64,000 bases of DNA, from NCBI GenBank assembly GCA_027257055.1, contig JAPVLO010000073.1, positions 3,038,001 through 3,102,000 on the forward strand. Reading direction: 5' to 3'. The position numbers and the translations under genes were made by a program. Below, one piece after another: positions 22,600-36,158 of this stretch. The notes below the pieces were generated by a model. That model was given only the letters and a program-made list of their open reading frames with translations. It had not been told where the DNA came from and made no database searches. The stretch comes from Cephalopachus bancanus. Taxonomy: Eukaryota > Chordata > Mammalia > Primates > Tarsiidae. Numbering within the stretch: position 1 is the stretch's first letter; every line of letters begins with the position of its first letter.

Positions 22600-24830
22600 T
22601 CCCCGTAACATTTTTCTTCCACACTTTTGACCATCACATCCTATTTTTTCAGTTCACTTACTCTCATATTCCTCATCTTTCACCTGTTTAAGCTTGATGA
22701 GACCCCGAATCAGTTGACTCGATTACTGTTTTCAATAGCTATTACTTCCTACTCACGACACTTAAAACATCCTTTCCTTGATCTGTCTAGAGTCCTTAGT
22801 CTAGCATGATAATAAATTCTCTTGCCAACACTCTTAATAGGTTCTCATTTGCCTTCATTTTACTTTCCCTGCCAGACCCCTGCCCTGGTTAAATGCATCT
22901 GGTATCTTATGCCACATCTTAACCAGAGCAAATGAATGAATGGGTAGGATTTCTCCACATTGCTCACAGTATTTACCTCAAATATATCACTAAAATTTCA
23001 CAGGCATATTTATCATTGGCAGACAGTACTTCAACTATTTCCTGGCAAAATTCTTATTAACTGAGAAAACTATTTAATACCCTATTTTCTTTCCTTAAAT
23101 TCCCAAGATTCCTGGATCCATTCTCCACTTTTCAAAGTATTCTCCTTCCATAACAGTTCAGAGAGAAAATACATGCAATTAGATTACAACTTACTTGTTA
23201 GCTTTTCATCCCTAGTTCTACTAAACCATCTGCATCTATTTTCATTTTCTGCTATTCTTTTTATTATAATAAAGTAATTGTCTGAGCTCATATTCTAAAT
23301 CCAGCTCTAGCACTTGGTGTTGGGGATTTCACATGATCTTACCTTTTCCCAAGGACTTTCCTTCTCTAAATAGCTTCTAGATCATCAGTATATGGTGATC
23401 TGTCAGATTATAAATACCAGCATTATACTATCCTTTAATAACACTTACTAAAAATCAGACCAAATCAAATGGCTCCCTTTGAGCACATTACTTCTCTGGC
23501 TATTTATTGACTCCCCTACACAAAAAACTCACTGCTTCCATTTTATCTCTGCTTTCACTTCCTTACCTCTCATTTTTTCCTCCTCAAAAGAGCTGTTGTC
23601 CTCACAATTCTAAGAAGGTTCTTAACACCAATCAATGCAAAAGTCAATACTAAATTCTCCATTCCCACCTGACTTGGCTTCTCAGTGGCATTTGACATGA
23701 TTGACTTCCTTCTTCTTGAAGTGCTACCGGGGCCTCTTGGTACCATATTCTCTGATTTTTGTTTGTTTGTTTTGTTTTCACCCAATTTACTGGTTGTTTC
23801 TTCTCCCACAGATGTCAAAATGCTGTCTTTGACCCTCTTCTTTCATATCTCATAGGTGATCTTAACCCATCTTCAGCCTAAGTCCCATCCCTATATGGCA
23901 TACTTGTATCTTCTACTGTTTACTTGACATTGTTTAAGGTTCTAACAGACATCTTCTACATAACATGACTAGAAAGAAGCACCCTCAATATCTACTTTTG
24001 GTTGATGTGAAACAAACAAATTGAAATCATGTTTTTGCTCTTCTCTGTCTTACTCACTCCCACATCTATCAGTATGTCTTTGCAATCCACAGCCAAAATT
24101 TTCAGAATCTCACTGCTTTTCCCCATCTTTCCTAAAACACCCTCCATCGTCTCCCACTAAGCCACAGGCTCTGCTTTAGTCTCTCTCCCTACACTTTTTG
24201 CTTCCTAACAGCTGTTCTTCATAGAGCAGCAATAATAATTTACCTAAAGCAATGATTAGATTCTGTTTCTCTCTGCTCAACAGTTCATTAATTTCCTGAA
24301 ATACTCAGAATATAATCTGGACACTTTATTATAGTTAGCACTTCCTTTTGACTTAGGGTCTGGATGGAATAGTATTTTCCTGGCTCCTCGAACCTGACAA
24401 GAATGTCATCATTTTAGAACCATGAACTTCCTTTATTTTGTTTGGAATGTTTTTGTCCCAGATCACTGTATGGTTGCCTCTTTATAATTCATATATTTTG
24501 CCAAGCTTACCTTGTCAGAGAGGCCTTCCACAATTATTCTAACTAGACTCTACCTCATGACTCCCTCCAAAATATCTTATCTTATATACCCTCTGACACT
24601 TATGAGTAGAGTGATGAAAAATGATTGTATTTATTATTGTTTATTACTTATTTATTGTATGCTCCTGTGCCTAGAGTGTAAATTCCTTGATGACAGGGAT
24701 TTTGTCTGTCTCATTCACTGTTGTGTTCCTTGAGATTAGAACATGGCCTGTTTCTTACTTTATTCTGAGTATTCAGCACAGCACCTAACACGTCATAAGT
24801 GCTCAGCAAATGCAGAGTAAATAAATGACT
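22600..24830 (+). mobile_element. L2 LINE, sense, decayed
   Basis: The 3' part is diagnostic: GTAAATTCCTTGATGACAGG, CAGCACAGCACCTAACACG and GTGCTCAGCAAATGCAG, close to L2 3' ends. Upstream, TCAGTGGCATTTGACATGAT and TTGACTTCCTTCTTCTTGAA match the L2 reverse-transcriptase region. The left border is uncertain. Confidence 0.65.
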
Positions 24831-24892
24831 CCAAAATTCACATATAGTATTGAAAATAATTGCTCCCATTATAATTCCTATTCAGTAATACA

Positions 24893-25196
24893 TTTTTTTT
24901 TTGAGTTGGAGTCTCACTCTGTCACCCAGACTGGAGTGTAGTGGCATGCTCTCGGCCACCGCAGCCTCGACCTGCTGGGCTCCAGTGATCCTTCCACCTC
25001 AGCCTTCCAAGTAGCTGGAACTACAGGCGTGCGCTACCACGCCTGGCTAGTTTTTTTATTATTATTATTTATTGTGGAGACGAGGTCTCGCCAAGTTGCC
25101 CTGGCGGGTCTCGAACCTGCAGGCTCAGGCAATCCACTCGCCTCGGCCTCCCAAAGTGCTGGGATTACAGGCTGAGCCACCGAACCTGGCCAGGAA
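24893..25196 (-). mobile_element. Alu, antisense (left member of inverted pair)
   Basis: A T run is followed by TTGGAGTCTCACTCTGTCAC and ends GGCTGAGCCACCGAACCTGG. It has the long left-arm variant CGCCAAGTTGCCCTGGC. No clear target-site duplication was seen. Confidence 0.95.
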
Positions 25197-25214
25197 AACT
25201 TTTAATGGATAAAA

Positions 25215-25510
25215 AGTAACACCAACAAGGATCCAGACAACAATAATAATGGCTACTATGCATTGGTTAGTTACTTCATGACAAAGATTGTGCAAAATAC
25301 TTTGTGAAAAAAATGTATTTAATCTTCACAACAAATCTAGGCAGTAGAGACTATTATTACCTATCCTTTTATACGTGAAGAAAGAGGGTTAGAGAAGCTC
25401 AGTAACTTGCCCAAGTTCATACAGATAGTGAAAGGCCAAGTAGGCACTTAAATCCAGTCCTGTATGAAACCAGTACCACAATCCTACTCACTGCTGTGCC
25501 TGCCGTCTCC
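25215..25510 (+). mobile_element. MIR element, sense
   Basis: AGTAACTTGCCCAAGTTCAT followed by ACAGATAGTGAAAGGCCAAG is the MIR core. It fills the spacer between two inverted Alus. Confidence 0.85.
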
Positions 25511-25524
25511 AGAAAGTAGCCATT

Positions 25525-25818
25525 AGCCAGGCTCGGTGGCTCAACCTGTAATCCCGCGCCTTTGGGAGGTTGAGGTGAGTGGATTGCCTGAGCCCATGGG
25601 TTCGAGACCCACCTGGGCAACTTGGCGAGACCTCACCTCTACAATAATAATAAAAAAAGCCGGGTGTGGTAGCGCGCGCCTGTAATTCCAGCTACTTGGA
25701 AGGCTGAGGCGGAAGGATCGCCGGAGCCCAGCAGGTTGAGGCTGCGGTGGCCAGGATCCGCCACTGCACTCGTCTGGGCGACAGAGTGAGACTCCAACTC
25801 AAAAAAAAAAAAAAAGAA
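25525..25818 (+). mobile_element. Alu, sense (right member of inverted pair)
   Basis: Begins AGCCAGGCTCGGTGGCTCA and ends in a long A run. A 14-bp duplication with one mismatch flanks it: AGAAAGTAGCCATT at 25511-25524 and AGAAAGTAGCTATT at 25819-25832. Confidence 0.95.
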
Positions 25819-25832
25819 AGAAAGTAGCTATT

Positions 25833-28800
25833 TCACAGAACTGTAGGATTTGAAGGGACCGGAGACTGATCTGATCCTCTGCCACACTCTAGCCGAATGA
25901 TTGTTTAGCCTTTGAGTTTAGATCTGTCTATAACTTCCACCCGATGGTCTTAGTTTCTCCCCTTTCTTTCAGAGACGCAGTTGTGGGTAGTAACTCATGT
26001 TTTTTCAACGTATGTAGATATTTTTCAATCAGGTGTCTGTAAATGCTGGTGGCATTTGGCAATCTAAGTAAACTGTTATAGTTCAAGACCATTCCAGAGA
26101 CAAGGAATGTGTAAATATTAACAACCCTCTGTGCTTGGTTGGAACTCAAAAGGCCTGCATAACATCAATGAACACGCTTTTGTCAATCACAATCTAGACC
26201 AGATTAGTCTTAAAGTCCAAAGAAGAACCAAAGTTCACCTTAGTTCAGAAGTTTCTGCACAGTTTTCCTGGTTATTATTTGCAAGTTTAAGGAACAGAAA
26301 ATGATGAAGGAGAAAGAGAAAACCATTGCTATTGTGAAGGTTATAGACACTTCAAAGTTAAAACTGGTGAGCAAGTGCATTTTGGAATTCTTTCAGTGTT
26401 TGGAGATGAAACCACCTTAAAAACTGAATTTAAACTTTATAAACTTATAGTCGGTAAAATAAGGCATGTAGAAATTGAGCTTTAAAATGCCTAAAATATG
26501 CTCAGATGTACTGACAAGTTTGTTTACTTACAGGATTGTTTTTTAGTGCTCTGGGTTACAGTAAAAAATTATAATAGTCTGTTTAGTTAAAAATTGCTAA
26601 AACTAAAGTAACATTTTATTATGATTTTTTATCAAAAAGGTGAGTTTCATATAATTGTTACAGTGCTTACATAAAATTGATAATTGCTTTTATTAATTTA
26701 GTATTAAATAAATCATGTACATATACATTATATAATTCAATAGTATTTATAAGTTACCATTCTCTGTTTTGTATTTTATCTTTCCTACTTTTGTTATGAG
26801 CCAGCTCACTAAGGACAAGGGCCCTCCCACACATTATTTTTATTTACTTGTAGTAGGACAATAATAATAACAGTAATAACACAGTGGGATTTCTCTGTTC
26901 AGTGTTTGCCATTCAAATCTCATAGCTCTGCTTTGGCAAAGAAAATAAATTTAGGATAAATCAATGGTGTATGTCTTGAAACCATACCAAAAAAGGGCTT
27001 ACTTTATCTAAATGAATAAACATCCAAAGAAAAGACAATAATCTTTTAAACACCAGTTTTTCAAGTGTGTAAACATTGTACAGTACATGCTACCTTATAG
27101 TCTTGTTTATACCTGAAGTTTATCTTCCTTTTATGTCTATAGTTATTCTAAGCCTCATGCTCACTTTTTTTTTCCATTTTTATTTTAGGCCCAGTGGGTA
27201 CACTAATGCTCACTTTTACATTTTAGTTTCACAATGCATGTTTTCACACACATCAAAATAAAGGATTCAGGCAACTCAAAATTTTCCTCAGTTTCCCTTG
27301 AAACTCACACTAAATATGTGATCGCACACACACACGTTAAGGATTAGGTGTTTTAAAAATTTTTTTGTGTGGTACCTATAAAAAGCAACCTGGAGATATA
27401 ATATTAGTACACATAAGATTTTTGTTTCTTTTTTGTATTTATAATGAGATTATATGAGGTATTATATATATGTGTGTATATATCACATATATATACATGT
27501 ACATTCGAATTTCCAGAAAATTCTCAAACATTGACATAAATACATAAATAATTCATCTTCAGGAATCTGGTAAATATATACTATAATGCTTTCTTGCTGA
27601 ATGAGTAAAATCGTGTTAAAACAATTAATATAAATTAAATTGGGAAATTTATGGCAAATTTATTTGTCTCATAGTATCTGGGTGAAGAGAAAAATAAGCC
27701 AACACTCAGGAGGAAGAGTGTTGGAGAGGGCTTACCCTAAGTTAAGCCTTAGAGAGTAGGTTGGATTTTGATACTTATTGAAGAGGTGCGGATATTTGAG
27801 ATGCATAAAATAGCAATGGGAAAGAATAAACTAAGAAAGACATAATCCAATGCCTTTCAAACTTCTTGAGTATTAAAAACACTTAAGATTAAAAGTTTTA
27901 AAGGCGAGGACTCTTATACAATAGGATAGGTAACAGAGAATCCAACCTTTGTGTCAGACAGATCAGGGTTCAAAGTCCAAAAATCTAGATTTTTTTTAGA
28001 TAATTACTTCATTTTTAAGAGCTTTAATTATTTTATATTTAAAATGATAATTATAATACTTTATAGAGTTGAAATAAAGATTACTTGAGATATTGTTATT
28101 TCAATTATGATGAAACATGCTTAATACCTGATGTATAATATATACTTGACTACTTATGCATAGTATAAATGTTATAAAAATGTTGCTTGAATTTTACTCT
28201 TCTTTTAAAAAGTTCCCACATGTAGATATGCAAATTCCTTAAAGTAACAATCTTCCCCTTTACACCCTCCCTCCTGATAGAGTCTGCAATCTCTTGTTGG
28301 GAGCCATGACCCTGGTATGTGCATATGAGGTGATGAGAAATCTTTCATAAATGGGCAGTTTTGGGAAATAATGTTTAATATAGAAAGTGGGACCAAATAA
28401 TGAGATTTTGAAAGCCAGGCACAAGAGTTTGGGCTTAATGCATAAGTTTAAGAGGAAAGAGTTTAGATTTAGATTCTTGAGCTAGGAAAGATCAGAAAGA
28501 AGTTGTATTTTTAAACTGCAAATTGGCCAGAGAGGGGCAGTTGGAGATAACGGAGAGGGAGGAAGGGATACTACTGGGAGGGCATGACTTAGACTCAGGA
28601 CTCTGAGGTTCTTGAAGTATGAGAATAGAGAAGAAAATTTAAAATGAGATACGATTTAAAAGAAAAAAATGTCATAACTGAGTAACAGATCAGATATAGG
28701 GTATGAAGATGGAAGGGGGTCGCAAAAGTAGAAAAAGCATATGTGGAATTTTGGTAAGATTATTTAGGCTGTCTTTTACTATATTTGTCCTGATAACAAT

Positions 28801-29278
28801 AAATGGATACACAAACACTTACAGAGACTATTTTGATATTTCTACAATAATTTTGGATCCTGATTTTATTTTCTCATAGGACAGCACTGATTTTAAAGTT
28901 AGGCAAATTTATATTTTTCTAGTTATGAAAGGTTACTCTCTTCTCAAAAACATATTTCTGCTGCACTAAATTTCAATGGAAGTTCCTCTGTCTTTTCTTC
29001 TAGGTTTGAAATTGCAATCTGGAAACAGTAGCAACTTTTTAAAAAAGCATGATTTGATAAAATATAAAACAAATGCATATTATTGCTTATCCTAACATTA
29101 AGAAAGTGTCTAAAAGACACCTTGACCCTTAGGAATTTCAACCAGAGGATGAGGAGACATAGGGTAAACTGTTTCACAGTTTTGTATGGAAGCAGATATA
29201 GAGAAACACTTGTTATATTACATAATCGGTCAGTGTTTTCATACAATGGTAGAGGGAGGAGATTAAGAGTAACAAATT
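25833..29278. other. Intron sequence with little recognisable
   Basis: Possible MIR remnant at about 27940-28150 and a short TA/TG tract near 27465-27500. No exon or RNA gene recognised. Confidence 0.4.
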
Positions 29279-29565
29279 TGGCCAGGTGTGGTGGTTCCTG
29301 CCTATCATCTTAGCATTTGGGGAGGCTGAAGTGGGAGGATTGCTTGAGCCCAGGGGTTCCAGGCCACCTGGACATCATAGCAAAACCATGTTTCTACATA
29401 AAAAATCAAGCAATTAACCAAGCATGGTGATCCACACTATAGTCCTAGTTAATCGAGAAGATTAACTTATCCCAGGACATGTGGTGGATGTGGTGAGCCC
29501 AAATTATGCCACTGCACTCCAACCTGGGCAACAGAGTGAGACACTGACTCAAAAAAAAGAAAAAG
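29279..29565 (+). mobile_element. Old diverged Alu, sense
   Basis: GGCCAGGTGTGGTGGTTCC start, GGATTGCTTGAGCCCAGGGG in the left arm, ACCTGGGCAACAGAGTGAG near the end. It is much more diverged than the other copies. Confidence 0.85.
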
Positions 29566-29675
29566 GTGGTAAATTTGAACAGAATCAGAATATCTAAACC
29601 TAAAGAGGAAGGAGGACTTCCCTTTAGAAACGATTGTGCACAGCCAACGTTTTGTTCACTGAGTAGCAGCTGCAA

Positions 29676-31966
29676 GCATTCCCTCTAAGAAAATGAACAT
29701 GAAAAGAATGCCCACTCTCATCCCTCCTACTCAAAATAGTGCTGGAAGTCCTAGCCAGTGCAATCAGGCAAGAGAAGAAAATCAGGGGTTTCCAAATAGG
29801 AGAAGAGGAAGTTCATCCATCCTTTTTGTGGATGATATGATTTTATACCTTGGAAACCCTAAGGAGTCTGTCAAAACCCTCCTTGCACTGATAAACAGCT
29901 TTGGCAAAGTCTCAGGTTACAACATGAACATTCAAAAGACACCAGCAACAAGCAGGCAGAGAATCAAATAAAAACACAATCCCATTCACAATAGGCATAC
30001 ACACAAAGAAAAGAAAGAAATACTTGGCATCCACCTAACCAGAGAAGTGAAAGGCCTTTACAATGAGAACTACAAAATGCTGCTCAAAGAAATATAGGAT
30101 GACACAAACAAATGGAAAAACATTCCATGCTCATGGATCAGAAGAATCAATACTGTCAAGATGTACAACTTACCCAAGGCAATCTATAGATGCAAGGCAA
30201 TATCCACCAAATTACCAACATCATTCTTCTCAGACCTAGAAATGACAATACAGAAACTCATATGAAAACAAAAAAGAGCATGAATAATTAAAAAAATCCT
30301 CAACAGAAGGAATAAAGCAGAAGAATCACACTTCCAGACTTTAAGCTTTATTCAACTTTGTTAACAGTAACAAAACAGCTTGGTATTGGTACAGGAATAG
30401 GCACATAGACCATTGGAACAAGACAGAGATTCTGGAAGCAAAAACAAGGTCTCTCAGCCAACTCATCTTTGACAAGGTTACCAATAACAACCACTGGGAA
30501 AACCATATTTAGCAAATGGTGCTGGGCATATAGGAGATAAGACTGATCCCCCACCTATCATCATATACAAAAATGAACCCAAAATAGATCAAAGACCTAA
30601 ACATAAAATCTTACACTATAAGAATCCTGGAAGAAAACGTAAGAAATACTCTAATGCACATTGGAGTAGGCACACATTCTTGACCAAGTCCTCAAAGGCA
30701 ATGCCATGAAGTCCAAGATAGACAAGTGGTACCTCATCAAATTGAAAAGCTTTTACACAGCAACAGAAACCATCAACAGGGTAAGGAGACAACCCATAGA
30801 ATGGGGAAAAAAAATTTCAAATTATGCATCTGACAAAGACCTGACATCCAGGATCTACAAGGAATTCAAATGAAGGGAAAGGAAAACAAAACAAAACAAA
30901 CTCATTAAAAAAAACAAAGGACATGAATAGAACTTCTCAAAAGTTTGCATACTAGCAGCCAACAGATACCGTGAAAAAATACTCAGCCTCACTAATCATC
31001 AGAGAAATGCAAATCAAAGCTACAATGAGATAACAACTAATTCCAATAAGGATGGCTATCATTAATAAGTTAAAAAAACATCAGATGCTGGCATGGGTGC
31101 AGTGAAAAGGGAATGCTTCTAAACTTTTGGTGGGAGTGCAAACTAGTGCAAACCTCTGTGGATAACAGTGTGGTGATTCCCAAAATGACTAGAGATTGCT
31201 ATTGTGACTAGTGTGACTATAAACATGTGTATTTATGTGTCTTTTTTGTAGAATAATCTGTTCCTCAGAGTATATTCCCAGGAGAGGGATTGCTGGATTA
31301 TATGGAAGGTCAATTTTTAGTTCTTTTAGGAATCACCACACTGCTTCCCGTAGAGGTTGAACTAGTTTGCACTACCATCAACAGGGTAGAAGTGAACTTC
31401 CATATGATCCAGCAATGCCCCTCCTGGGAATATACCCAGAGGAACATAAATCATTCTACAAAAGAGACACCTGTACATGCATATTTATTGCTACATTATT
31501 CACAACAGCAAAAACATGGAACTACCCCTACTGTCCGTCTAATGGGGACTGGATAAAGAAAACAAAACAAAACAGAAAGTGGTACATTTACACAATGGAG
31601 TATTACACAGCCATAAAGAACAAAGTCAAGGACTTCACAGCAAATTGAATGGAGTTGGAGACCATCATGCTAAGTGAACTATCACAGAAACAAAAAACTG
31701 AAGAGCACATGTTCTCACTCATAAGTGGACCTTGAACATTAGTCACATTAGCACAAGGGAGGGATAAGCAATCACTGGGCACTGCTAGGGTGGGAAGGAG
31801 GGAAGTAGAAGGATGAGAGGCAGGTGACAGCACAAACAGTACTTGGGTCATTACTAGAGGGAGTGAGGGCCTGTTAGAAGCCCAAACTTCACCTGCATGC
31901 AGTCTACCTCTGTAGTTAATTCTTGCTTGTACTCTACATTCCTATAATAAAATAAAATTTAAAAAC
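29676..31966 (+). mobile_element. 5'-truncated L1, sense, with an inverted internal segment
   Basis: It begins within ORF2 (GCATTCCCTCTAAGAA; translated [11 protein letters not shown], the reverse-transcriptase FADD-type catalytic box, with Val for Ala). It runs through the ORF2 C-terminus (MEYYTAIKNK) to a 3' UTR ending ATAATAAAATAAAATTT. Many stops show it is dead. From about 31196 to 31390 the sequence flips to antisense L1, after which sense ORF2 resumes at the expected place. Confidence 0.9.
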
Positions 31967-32514
31967 AGAAAACTATTGTGTTAAGAGTTTTTGTAAGAAA
32001 GAAATATTATGTTAAGCTATTTCTTTGTCTTATCCAAAAGAGTGCATGAAACATAAACAGTCTGGGTGGAATACTTTTATATAAATATCGATTAAACTTC
32101 AGTTAAATTTATTCTAAAATATACAGAAAACTCCAGTTTGCCTTTTTTCTTTTTATTTTGCACCCCTGTGAAGTTGTTATTGTCATTTCTACATTGATTA
32201 CACTTGGTAGCATTGGACTTTACAGCTCTTTCTCCTTTGCTCTTCCACCATGCATTGGGCTAGGAAAACGTGAGGAACATGTTTGTATTTTAGTTGTCTT
32301 TAACTTTGTATGTATAAAGGATATCATGCTGTCTGTAACATTTTGTAACTCACATGTTTTCTCTTAATACTATATTCTGCAAGAAGAAGCAGACTTGAGA
32401 CTATAAACATATAACTTTTATTCTCTTGCCTAAGCTAGAATTTCAAATACAAAATTGAATGTCAAAGGAAATAATCTCAAAGAGACTAATTCCTGTTTCA
32501 ATCTTCTGCATGTG

Positions 32515-34709
32515 GTCAGTCAGTTTCCCAGCACCATTTACTGAATAGGTTCTCCTCTCCCCAGTGGTTGTTGTTGGATACTTTGTCAAAGATGAGCTGG
32601 TTAAAGAATTGAGGCTTTGCTTCCAGAATCTCTATCTTGTTCCATTGGTCTATATGCCTGTTCTTGTACCAATACCAGGCTGTTTTGATTACTGTAGCCT
32701 TATAGTAAAGTTTGAAGTCTGGAAGTGCGATACCTCCTGCTTTGTTTCTTTTTCTAAGGATCGTTTTAACTATTCGTGGTCGTTTATGTTTCCATATGAA
32801 TCTCTGTATTGTCACTTCTAGGTCTGAGAAGAATGATATTGGTAGCTTAATGGGTATTGGGTTGAATCTGTAGATTGCCTTTGGTAGGATGGAAATCTTA
32901 ACAATGTTGATTATTCATGTCCATGAGCATGGAATATTCTTCCATTTGTTTGTGTCTTCTTGGATTTCTTTAAGCAGTGTTTTGTAATTTTCATTGTAAA
33001 GGTCTTTCACTTCTCTGGTTAGGAAGATGCTGAGGTATTTCATTTTTATGGTGGCTACTGTGAATGGGATTATGCCTTTTATTTGGTTCTCTGTCTGCTT
33101 GTTGTTGGTGTAGAAGAATGCTACTGTCTTTTGCATGTTGATTTTGTACCCTGAGACTTTGGCAAAGTCCTTTATCAATGCAAGCAGGTTTTTGACTGAT
33201 TCTTTTGAATTTTCAAGGAATAGGACCATATCATCAGCAAAGAGGGATAACTTGACTTCTTCTTTTTCTATTTGGATACCCCTGATTTCCTTCTCTTGTC
33301 TAATTGCCTGAGCTAGGACTTCCAACACAACATTGAACAAGAGGGGTGAGAGTGGACAACCTTATCTTGTTCCAGTTTTCAGGGAAATGATTGTAGTTTC
33401 TTACTATTTAGCAATATGCTAGCTGTGGGTTTGTCATAGATGGCACTTACTATTGTGAGGTATGTTCCTTCTATACCTATATGTTTGAGGGTTTTTATCA
33501 AGAAGGGATGCTGAATTTTATCAAAAGTTTTTTCTGCATCTAATGAGATAATCATGTGAACCCCTACCTATCACCATACACAAAAATTAACTCTAAGTGG
33601 ATCAAATACCTGAATGTAAAACCACAAACTGTAAGAAGCTTAGAAAGCATAGGTGACACCCTTATGAAAATTGGAACTGGGAACCAATTCCTATTCAGGA
33701 CCCTAAAGGCCAATACCTTAATAAATAAGATAGACAAGTGGACCTCATCAAATTAGCGAGCTTCTGCAAAGCAAATAAACCCTCAAGAGAGCAGAGAGAC
33801 AGCCCATAGAATGGAAACATATATTTGCCAACTGTTTATTAGACAAAGGTCTAACATCTATGATCTACAAGGAACCCAAATGTGCCGAAAAGAAAAAAAA
33901 CAAGCAGCCCCTTTAACAAGCGGGCAAAAGATATGAATAGACACTTCTCAAAAGAAGATATACGGGCAGCCAACAGACACATGAAAAAATGCTCAGCCTC
34001 ACTCATCATCAGAGAAATGCAAATCAAAACCACACTGAGATACCACCTAGTCCCCGTAAGAATGGCCATCATCAATAAAATGAAAAACAACAGATGCTGG
34101 CGAGGATGTGGAGAAAAAGGAACACTTACTTCTACACTCCTGGTAGGAATGCAGACTAGAGCAACCTCTTTGGAAGACAGTGTGGTGGTTTCTGAAAGAA
34201 CTAGATATTGACCTTCTATATGACCCAGCAATTCCCCTATTGGGAATATACCCGGAGAAACCCAAATTATTCTACAAAAAAGATAACTGCATACGCATGT
34301 TTGTTGCAGTTCTATTCTTAATAGCAAAAACATGGAACCAACCATGTTGCCCATCGAAGCTGGATTGGATAAACAAAATGTGGTACATATACACAATGGA
34401 ATATTATGCAGCCATAAAGAAGGACAAATATATGGACTTGCAGTAACGTGGATGGATTTGGAGTCGATCATACTCAGATCATACTCAGTCGATCACTCAT
34501 AAGGTGACCTTGAACAATTATAATGCTATAAGAAAGCGATTGACAGTAGTGGAAAACTGTCAGGGGAGGGGGGATGAGACTAGTAGCTGAGGGAAACTGC
34601 TAGGGGAGGGAGGGACACACCTCATCAACAAGGGTACCTGCATGATCAGTGTTTATATACCTAACCCTGAATTGTACCCCACCTCTTTATAATAAATTAA
34701 AAAAAAAAA
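32515..34709 (+). mobile_element. L1 with large 5' inversion (twin priming)
   Basis: 32515-33556 is antisense ORF2: on the - strand it encodes [20 protein letters not shown] and ends [18 protein letters not shown]. At about 33557 orientation flips to sense and ORF2 continues almost directly with [19 protein letters not shown]. It runs through [18 protein letters not shown] to the recurring L1 3' end (CTAACCCTGAATTGTACC) and a poly-A at 34698-34709. The two parts join end to end in coding order, as expected of a single twin-primed insertion. Confidence 0.9.
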
Positions 34710-34779
34710 AGTCAAATTTAAACAAAAATAAAAATTAAAAATTAAAATTAGAAAAATAAACAAAACAAAGCAAAAAACA

Positions 34780-35290
34780 AAGAGTAGTTCCAATATTTTC
34801 TCATTTAGGATTATATTTGCTCTTAAGTTGAGGATATATTATTCATCAAATTACTGAAGATTCCTTCTATTCTTAAAATACTAAGAGTTTTATCATAAAT
34901 GAGTTTGACTTTTAGCAAATATTTTTCCTGAATTTATTAAGATGATCATAGATTTATTTTTCTCTTTTAAAATTATAAAATACCTTTATAAGAGACCCAG
35001 GTTGATCACGGCAAGTTATCTTGTTTACATTCACTTGCCAATTTAAATTGCCAATAATATCTTGCTTAAAAGTTATAGTCATGAGTGAAATGGGCCTATA
35101 ATTTTTCTTTCTCAAATTTGTTTTATGTCTTTGACATCAATAAATTTGGATACCCTTTCTCTTTCCTTTCAAGTCATTAAGAAGCATTTTTATGAAAGTG
35201 GCAATATCTATTTTTTGAAAACATAAGACATTTTCCCATAAAACTACCCATTCAGATATTTTCTTGTATAATATGTCAACATTTTGTTTC
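34780..35290 (-). mobile_element. Probable old L1 ORF2 fragment, antisense
   Basis: TTCCTTCTATTCTTAAAATA, GAGTTTTATCATAAATGAGT and GAAATGGGCCTATAATTTTT follow the order of the antisense L1 reverse-transcriptase region. Very diverged. Confidence 0.55.
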
Positions 35291-35340
35291 AATTTTTTCA
35301 GTAATCATAATACTATTCAAGTTATTAATTATTTCTTCAG

Positions 35341-35611
35341 AGATCATCATCCTAAGCAAACTGACTCAGAAACAGAAAACCAAACACCACATGTTCTTAC
35401 TCACGTGTGGGAGCTAAACCGTCGTGGAGATGGAAATAACAGACACCAATAAGGTGGGAGGAAAAGGGGATCATGTTTCAGAAACTACGCACAGGGCACA
35501 ATGTTCGCTACCTGGGGAATGGGCCATTTGAGACCCAATCCCCACTACTATACAGTATGTCCATGTAAGAATATGCATGTGTACCCCCTGAATCTAAATT
35601 TTTTAAAAAAA
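35341..35611 (+). mobile_element. L1 3' end fragment, sense
   Basis: CAAACACCACATGTTCTTAC, GTGGGAGCTAAACCGTCG and ATGCATGTGTACCCCCTGAA are the typical primate/eutherian L1 3' UTR of an older family than the recurring one here, ending TTTTTTAAAAAAAATG. Confidence 0.85.
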
Positions 35612-35732
35612 ATGTTACTTCGATGATGTCTACCAAGCAATATTTATCTTGAAATTTTTGCATTTTGTCTAAGCATTCACAATCATTGGCTAATTATTGT
35701 TGATAACATCTTTCATTACCTTTTTATTGGGG

Positions 35733-35843
<111 letters not shown>

Positions 35844-36158
35844 CTCACAAAATTTACCATTTAAGTGTATGATTCAGTGGCATTAAGTATAGCCACAATG
35901 TTGTGCAACTATCACCACTATTTCCTGAACTTTTTCATTATCTCAAACAGAAACTCTGTACCCATTAAACAATAGCTCCTCATTTCTTCAGTCTCTGGTA
36001 ACTTTTATTCTATTTTTTGTCTCTATGAATTTGACTATTCTAGGTACCTCATATTAGTGGAATTATACAACATTTTCCCTTCTGAGTCTGACTTACTTCT
36101 CTTAGCATAATTTTTCAAGGTTTACCTATGTTGTAACATGTATCAGAATTTCATTCTT

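Noticed and set aside
33851..34471. 206-codon open frame on the - strand
   Set aside because: It is the antisense of L1 ORF2 C-terminus (sense translation gives [13 protein letters not shown]), not a gene.
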